Assembly: GCA_021029095.1 (NCBI GenBank)
Contig: JAJOHG010000532.1
Span: 1-15,255, forward strand
Origin: Phellopilus nigrolimitatus
Lineage: Eukaryota; Basidiomycota; Agaricomycetes; Hymenochaetales; Hymenochaetaceae
Reading direction: 5' to 3'
Length of the DNA: 15,255 bases
Part shown: piece by piece, positions 8,728 to 15,255 of the stretch
Numbering within the stretch: the first letter of the stretch is position 1
Layout of the letters: every line of letters starts with the position of its first letter
Translations under genes and position numbers: made by a program
Notes under the pieces: generated by a model
What the model saw: the letters and a program-made list of their open reading frames with translations, nothing else
What the model was told of the DNA's origin: nothing
Databases searched by the model: none

Positions 8728-11700
8728 ATGTCGTCTGCTCCAAAGGACGATGCAGCACAAGGAGGCGGCCCGAAGGGACCCATGTCTGCTGCCGCCAAAC
8801 TGCGCGAGCAGGGTACGTGTTTATCACCTTTTGCTTTGCTGACTTCACGTATTGACGAATGGTCCTCCAGTCGCGTTGGATGCGACAATTCAAAATGACC
8901 CCAAATACAGAAAGTATGCGCAGCAAGTCGAGAAGTGCCTCGCGACATTTGAGAACATGCATGAATGGCCGGACTTCATCGCGTTTCTCAAGCAGCTTCT
9001 CAAGGTATGCGTCCTAGCAATGCTTTATTTGAGCCTAATTTCTAGCTCGCTCGTAGACGCTACAGTCGTACACGCAATTCAAGGAGATTCCGCGCAAGCT
9101 GATCGTCTCCAAGCGACTCTCGCAATGTCTCATCCCCGCTCTCCCGTCAGGCGTGCACCAACGCGCCCTCGACGTGTATTCGCATATCCTCTCCGTACTT
9201 GGTGTACGTGTCTGGTTTATCCTCAAATAACCACACGTTTATGCATCCCCTAACTTAGCCGGAAGGTTTGAAGAGAGACTTCCCGCTGTGGTCCTCGGGC
9301 CTCTTCCCGTTCTTCGAATACGCCTCGACGTCCGTTAAGCCCACACTCCTCAGCATGTTCGAGAAGTACTATCTGCCACTCCAGAGCGAGCTCCGCGCCG
9401 TCATGCGTGCGTTCATCTTGGCGCTTCTTCCAGGACTGGAGGAAGAGACTAGCGACTTCTTCGAGAGGGTATATCTGGCGTCCTTTTTCTTCTTACTTCA
9501 ATAGTTTATCTCAGTTTTGCAGGTTATGGGCCTTCTTGACCATCTCTCAGGGACAGTCTCCCCCGCATTCTTTTTCCAAAACATCTGGTTGATCATGCTC
9601 ACAACACAAGTCCCGCGTGCATATTGCCTCAACTACCTCTCGCGGCGTCTTCCCCGGCTTGATGCCACCGAAGGTGAGTTTCGTTGCCTTAGTATCATCT
9701 TCATTGTGCTCATCATATTCCCTTTCAAAGATATAACACCCATCGTCGGCCGCGATATTGGGCTGATGATGCGCGCATTCGCTGCAGCGCTAGGCGACGA
9801 CAATCTGCTTGTGCAACGGGGTGCGCTTGACTTGCTACTGCAGGCGCTGCGTGCGGACAGCGCCGCATTCTCTCAAGCGTCCGCGGCAGACCGTGCGCGC
9901 CTTGTGCGCGCAGCGACGGGGGTGGTCCTTCGACGCGATCTTAGCCTTAACCGACGCTTGTTCTCATGGCTACTCGGCTCAGATGAACACGTGGAGCGCC
10001 AGGCTGAGTACTTCCGCACACACGCACTTGGGCTACTCGCAGATACGCTGAGAGTATGTGCCTTCATTTTTTCTCTTTCCAATGTTGGTTTGTGCTGATG
10101 TAGATGTAGGATGAGATGTATCACCCGTCTTCAGAGTATTCGAACGCACGGCCGTTCAAGATATATATCTCCCTGTTAGATAAATGGGAGATCGGCGCGC
10201 CCTTGACGGAGGCGCTGATATACGACGCCCTGAAATCGATCAAGCGAACCGTCGATAGGAGTATAGACGTGGGCGAAGACGTCAGCAGGATTTTCAACAT
10301 TCCTTCTCATGCTAGCATTTTCAGACTGACGTCTTCCTGACTAGATTTTGATCACCGCGAATACGTTGTACGAAGCTATGGAACCCAGAGCGATATGGAG
10401 GCGATTGTTCCAGTCAGTACGAAAGGAAATCATAGAAAATGAAACACAAAAAGAGGTATTATTGGAGTCAAATTGGTTGAAGATAGATTGACTTACGGGA
10501 AGGGGGTTTTAAGTGCATCGATATGATGCTTTTTGTCCTAAAGACGTTCCGCGTCGATGAAGACGAAATTCAGAACGTCCATCTCCCGCTGCTGTTTTGT
10601 GCACTGGTTGAAAAGTTGGAGGTGCTTTTATCTCCGCCTTTTTCATTAGCATAGCAATGTCTTACAAGGAGTATCAGGAACTCGCCAAAAGGGTACCCCG
10701 GCGCGTAACGACGCCGACGTTTCGCGCGGCGATGGACCTGCTCGAACAGATCGCGGTGCGTACATCGGTGGTATGTATGATGAGTCCGCTACAACTCGCA
10801 AACCTGGCATTTGGCGGGAGTTTCGACGACACTGCATGCGCATTCTATGGGCTCGATGCTGATGTGCTTTCCGTGCCGGTACCTGACGACAACCCGCACA
10901 CCTTGGGAACAACGAGAGAACGCAAATGGATGTCCGCAGTCCCGTTCATTGCGTCCTTCGAACACCTCGCAGACCTGACAGTGACGTGCGTTGAGCTAGC
11001 CACCGGAAGCAGCGATAGTGCCGTAGTTGAAAGTGCAGATTGGAATAGCAATGATGCTGTAGAAAGTGGGAGGGGAGACACAGAGACGGGAGCGCAGATG
11101 CACGCATTCGTGCAAAGCGTGTCTCTCCTGTTAAAACTGATTGAGGCGCTGAATGATGCACGCTTCACGGCTTCAGAAACGTCGCTAACAATTTCGTGGA
11201 ACGCGGAGGGGTGGTTAGACTGCATATCTCAGCCTTTGAATTTACAGGTAGGTTGAACAGCCGACTTTGATGGTGGTTTGTTGTCCTAACCATTTGATAA
11301 ATAATATTGCTAGAGCTGCTCATTTGTGGCCGCGGACCGAGTCGTCTCTCTTGCTATTCACTTACATGCAACTCCATACCTTCAGCCCAAGCCAGCGATT
11401 GACAAGCGACCAAGGCTGCTCTCAATGATGCGTGCTGTATGTAGTCACTTCGTCGATATAAACCTTTCGAAAAGTAATACACTAAAACTAATGTATGTTA
11501 CCTTCCAGCTAATGGACTACCTACGCCTAGAGACTAGCCCGTATCATGTCCGCGCCGTCAGGCTTATTTGGGACCTCGAGCATGCGACGACGCACCACCA
11601 TCTCGAGTCCATCATCGCGCAGAGATTGGTTGCGAGCTCCGCGACAAATGGATACACCGCATACGCGGCATTTGGAGCGCTCTGGCGGCTGTCTGGTACG

Positions 11701-14700
11701 TATTTGTTGGCCTTTTTTTATATTCAATTTCGCGGAAGAGAACGAGAACGAGAAAATTATTGATTGCTGATGAACGACATTGACACGTTTAGACGATGAT
11801 CAGCAGCCAGGCATCCACTTTAAGGTGCCTATGCTCATCGTACTTGACACGCTAAAAAGTACAGACCCTGTCCTGCGTCGCGTGGGCGAGACGTGGATGC
11901 GTTGCAATCTGAAGTCTTATCCACGGTATAGTTTATCTTCCCCCTTTTCTCCGGTAAATTTCTACACTAACTCGACTGGCGTACGTGTGCACGTAGTGTT
12001 CTAGATCCGATCCTTCTCGAGCTGATCGACCCTGCTATATACCGAAGCGAAGGCGTAACGACAGTTAGGGGGCGCGAGATCCGTGGTCCAATGTATGATA
12101 GGCCATTCGATCAGCACCGCATCGCCTACCTCCTCGACGTTCTCTTACAAGTCGTACGCTTCGGAGGCCACAACTTCAGCAGGGTCGCTGCGTCTACACT
12201 ATTAGCACGCTCGCCTTGTCCGCAACTTGTTGAGCGCGTGACGCAGAGTAGGTTATGAAAATTGTCCGTAGCAATTCGTCCTCATCGTTGACTTTCGTTT
12301 GCGATTTTAGATGGCTTTTCCTTGTTAATTGCGACGTATAATACTGTTCTTGCGGATACGCTGTTGCGGTAAGCAGCTTCTTCCTTCCTGACCTTTATGC
12401 CCTCTGAATACCGCCAACGACCCAGGTTCCTGCAGAGCGAACCCAAGCCATCTTTGTTCACTTCTATGCAGCGACTAAACATCGAAGCCCACTCATCCGT
12501 GATTGATCTTCTGCAATGCATAGTCTCGCGAGGAGACCTAGACCAAGTGACGGTTGAAACGTTGGAGTCTGCGGTGATCATCAAGCTTTTTTCTCTGGTC
12601 CACTTCTCTCGGCTTGAGCTGCAGAATAAATTGCTGCATCTCCTGCACTCGATCATTTCGTCCTCAGCAGCTGCAGCAGAGAAGCAACGCATTAAGAGCC
12701 CAAATATGACTCTTCAGAACTCGATGGACCAAACATTGGAAGCAGGGAGCGACGGCGCTCAGGCTGAATCCACTGTGTCCGCGTCCATAAACCCGCTACT
12801 CATACAACTGCTCGTCGACGGCGTCGCCACGCCTACGAACCGACCCTTACTCCATCACTGGCTTGACTTCATCCTGATGACCATCCCGCAGTTCCCGCAC
12901 ATCTTGACCACGGCCATCTCTCCGCTAAATGCGTGCATTTGCCGGCAGATCCGGAGCGAGCTGGACGACATTTCAAGGGTCTTGGAGCTCTCGCATGAGC
13001 CTACACGTGAGATCGTCTCGTGTGCGGACGATGCAGAGTTCGTCATGTTGTTTAACGCGTTAGAGCGCTTGATCCTGCTAAGCCTTGATGAGTTGGATTC
13101 GAACATGTCAGATGAGAATAGCCCTACGGATAGGTCGGCCTCAGACGGCGCGGGACTGTTGAGTATGGTGTCAAATGTCTTCTTAACCGACTCTGCGAAT
13201 CAAGCCACTGAAGCTGTAATGACGGTGATTTAATTATAAAGAAATTAATTATATATCAAGGAGAGATTGCTGACATACTGCTTGTCAGGCCCGTTCTCCT
13301 GCTTATCGCTCCCTTCACGAGGGCGTAGGTGTTCTTTATGCGACATGGAATCTCGTATCGGAGGCTCCTGCAACCTCGCATCCTGCATACGAGACCCTTG
13401 CACATATATTCACCAGGACGTCGTCGAGGTGCCGAAAGGTTTTCGATAAACTTTATCGTGTGCATGCATTTGAAGTCATTGAGTCAGTCATCGAATATTG
13501 GAATGTAGACCAGGTTCGTTCTTCCGTGTACGCACGCCTCTTTTTCACTCAAATCGCCCTTTTCAGAGCGCCCTTAAGCCAGGAAAGGTGGCGTTCGACA
13601 TCGTCGACTTCCTGACTGCGAGCGCACAGAACGTCGTGCACATGGTCTGCGAGAGCATATCATGGCGTATCAGTCCGACAGCGGGAGAGCGGAGTAGGAA
13701 GCAGGTTCTCAACCCTGAGCTGTACGTTGTTCTGCCTCTAGCACTGGCAGGAGATGGCTTATGTACATAATGAACCAGGACGGACGCAATTCTCTTCATG
13801 TTCCTTGAAGAGTACCTCCTGAAGTTGGAACACCCACTTGCACTCCAGGTGTGGCCACGCTATCTTTCACTGGCGAAGGATGTCGCTGCAAATGTGAAGG
13901 AATATCGGTCTCAGATGTTACCTGTTCTTCGGTAAGAACTTTGCCAATATATCAGTCATACCGTTCCTAAACTAGAACTTGGATGAAGGTGTACCACCAT
14001 CTTGGCCCTCAAGATCACTCAGACTACCGCAATCGAAGACCGAAAGACACGAAAAGATATCCAAGTTTGTTCGGATTTTTGACTATAAAGCGCTCTAATA
14101 GATTTAATGCTCGCTTTTGTTAGGACACTTATGGAAAGCTATTGGACGCGTGTGTACTGATTTCAGGAAGATCGTTAGACCAGGGTATCTGGCCGAGGAG
14201 GACGAAGGAAAACTTGCTCGTTAATGGCAAGGATGTCGCGCTTTCTCGCAGTCAGTTGCCAGTGTCTTGCTCGACTAATCGCATAAACTTACTGACCTTG
14301 CATGTTAGCCCAGTCAGAAAGCAACTTGAACGAAAAGTACAATGGATCACCTGTGCCTGTGGCAGAGTCCTCTCAGAAGTCACCGGCACTAGACTTGTCG
14401 GATAAAGTAAGCTTAATTTATTCGGGTTGCTCATTGTGTGCAAACGAGTCTCATTAACTTGTACTCAGATCAACCAGTACCTTGCTTACGACGTACTGCC
14501 TAACCTTCGTCGTTTTCTTATTGAGAACGATAAGATACTTGCGGCGTGTAATAATATATTGTATTACGTTGTCAGCCCTGCATTGAAGACTCGAACAAAG
14601 TAAGGGCTTCATTCCTTTCGCAGAATCTAACTTATACTTCTTAGCCGTTTAGCGGATGTCGATGACATCTTCATCGCGATAGTTGACCAGATGTCCAAGC

Positions 14701-15255
14701 TTTCTGCAGCCGTCAAGGCATGGCGAAATCCGGCCATTGACGTCTTCAACGACATCAAATTCTTCTCCGCGACTCCTATTTCAGGACTGAAATGGCGATC
14801 GATCATTAAGACTTTGATCGATACCGACAAAACCGCATTCAGTGAGCTATTAGGTGATTAGTTGTCGCACTCAAGTCTAGGTCGATATTTTACGTGATTT
14901 TGGCAAACAGGCAGAATCGCATCAGCACCTTCGGCGAACATTTTTGTCAATCGAGAGTATGAAATGCAGACGAAGGCACAGAATATCCGCCGGCTCTCCT
15001 TCGTTCTCTTTGCGTCTGAGAAGAACCACTTTTTGACACAGCTACCCGCTGTGCAAGAAAAATTGGTCGATATTCTTCGCAGCGGAAGCTCGCCAATTGT
15101 GGAAAGCGAAGTATCTGTGTATCCGCGTGCTTCTTTGCCGACTGTCTCCGCATAATTTGTCGAGCTTTTGGCCTGTTCTCCTGTCTGAACTAGTGAGTAA
15201 TGCTTATGTTTTTGAAGCGATTTCTCATACACCCATTAGATCCGTATCTTCGAGC
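8728..15255 (+). CDS. DOP1: DOP1 (Dopey) Golgi-endosome trafficking protein, 3' end beyond the window
   Basis: Dop1 is a large peripheral protein that works with Mon2 and the flippase Neo1 in endosome-Golgi recycling; it is essential in yeast, and Aspergillus DopA controls morphogenesis. The Dopey N-terminal domain is clear (YRKYAQQVEKCLATFENMHEWPDF, SYTQFKEIPRKLIVSKRLSQC, ALDVYSHIL, PLWSSGLFPFF). Late conserved blocks include FVNREYEMQTKAQNIRRLSF and RVLLCRLSPHNLSSFWPVLL. Exons: 8728-8812, 8871-9004, 9057-9203, 9259-9468, 9523-9673, 9731-10053, 10110-10280, 10345-10455, 10514-10621, 10669-11247, 11314-11436, 11509-11695, 11793-11925, 11997-12247, 12311-12368, 12426-13215, 13289-13513, 13567-13721, 13779-13931, 13989-14064, 14124-14250, 14309-14406, 14469-14599, 14645-14853, 14911-15192, 15240 onward. 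About 1,670 residues lie in the window; yeast Dop1 is about 1,700. The frame breaks at about 15111: SEV reads in one frame and YLCIRVLL in the next. The least certain joins are after exons 7, 9 and 16. Confidence 0.9.

Noticed and set aside
15111..15164. A 54-nt intron starting GTATCT to explain the DOP1 frame break
   Set aside because: Its only nearby AG acceptor gives the wrong phase and would remove the conserved YLCIRVLLCRLSPHN block.

Overview
The window is nuclear DNA of a filamentous fungus, most likely a mushroom-forming basidiomycete (Agaricomycetes). The evidence is protein-coding genes cut by many short GT-AG introns (about 45-97 nt, often with a CTRAY-like branch site), tightly packed genes on both strands, and recognisable fungal families. 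There is no sign of bacterial operons, CRISPR, rRNA or tRNA genes. All exon joins below come from hand splicing by reading frame and family pattern, not from transcripts.

Layout from left to right. (1) 63-272, minus: a decayed relic of an AAA ATPase related to the intact gene at 2020-3816, with stops, a frameshift and an internal deletion. (2) 760-1647, minus: mitochondrial ribosomal protein uL10m, single exon. (3) 2020-3816, plus: AAA+ ATPase, 4 exons, 532 aa, divergent from uL10m. (4) 3817-4828: about 1 kb with no convincing gene. (5) 4829-6316, minus: secreted GH5 exo-beta-1,3-glucanase, 4 exons, 429 aa. Its third intron contains a 33-nt homopolymer and splits the codon of the catalytic Glu. 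(6) 6817-8037, plus: unrecognised Ser/Thr-rich single-pass membrane protein, divergent from the glucanase. (7) 8183-8557, minus: small protein with two membrane segments, unrecognised. (8) 8728 to the window end, plus: DOP1 (Dopey), 25 exons plus the start of a 26th, truncated by the window edge.

The genes look like ordinary, mostly housekeeping, neighbours rather than one pathway. They cover mitochondrial translation, an AAA ATPase of unknown client, wall beta-glucan trimming, a possible cell-surface protein and Golgi-endosome traffic. I found no novel multi-gene system. The observations most worth checking are the AAA pseudogene relic, an apparent reading-frame break in DOP1 at about 15111, and the poly-A tract in the glucanase intron.
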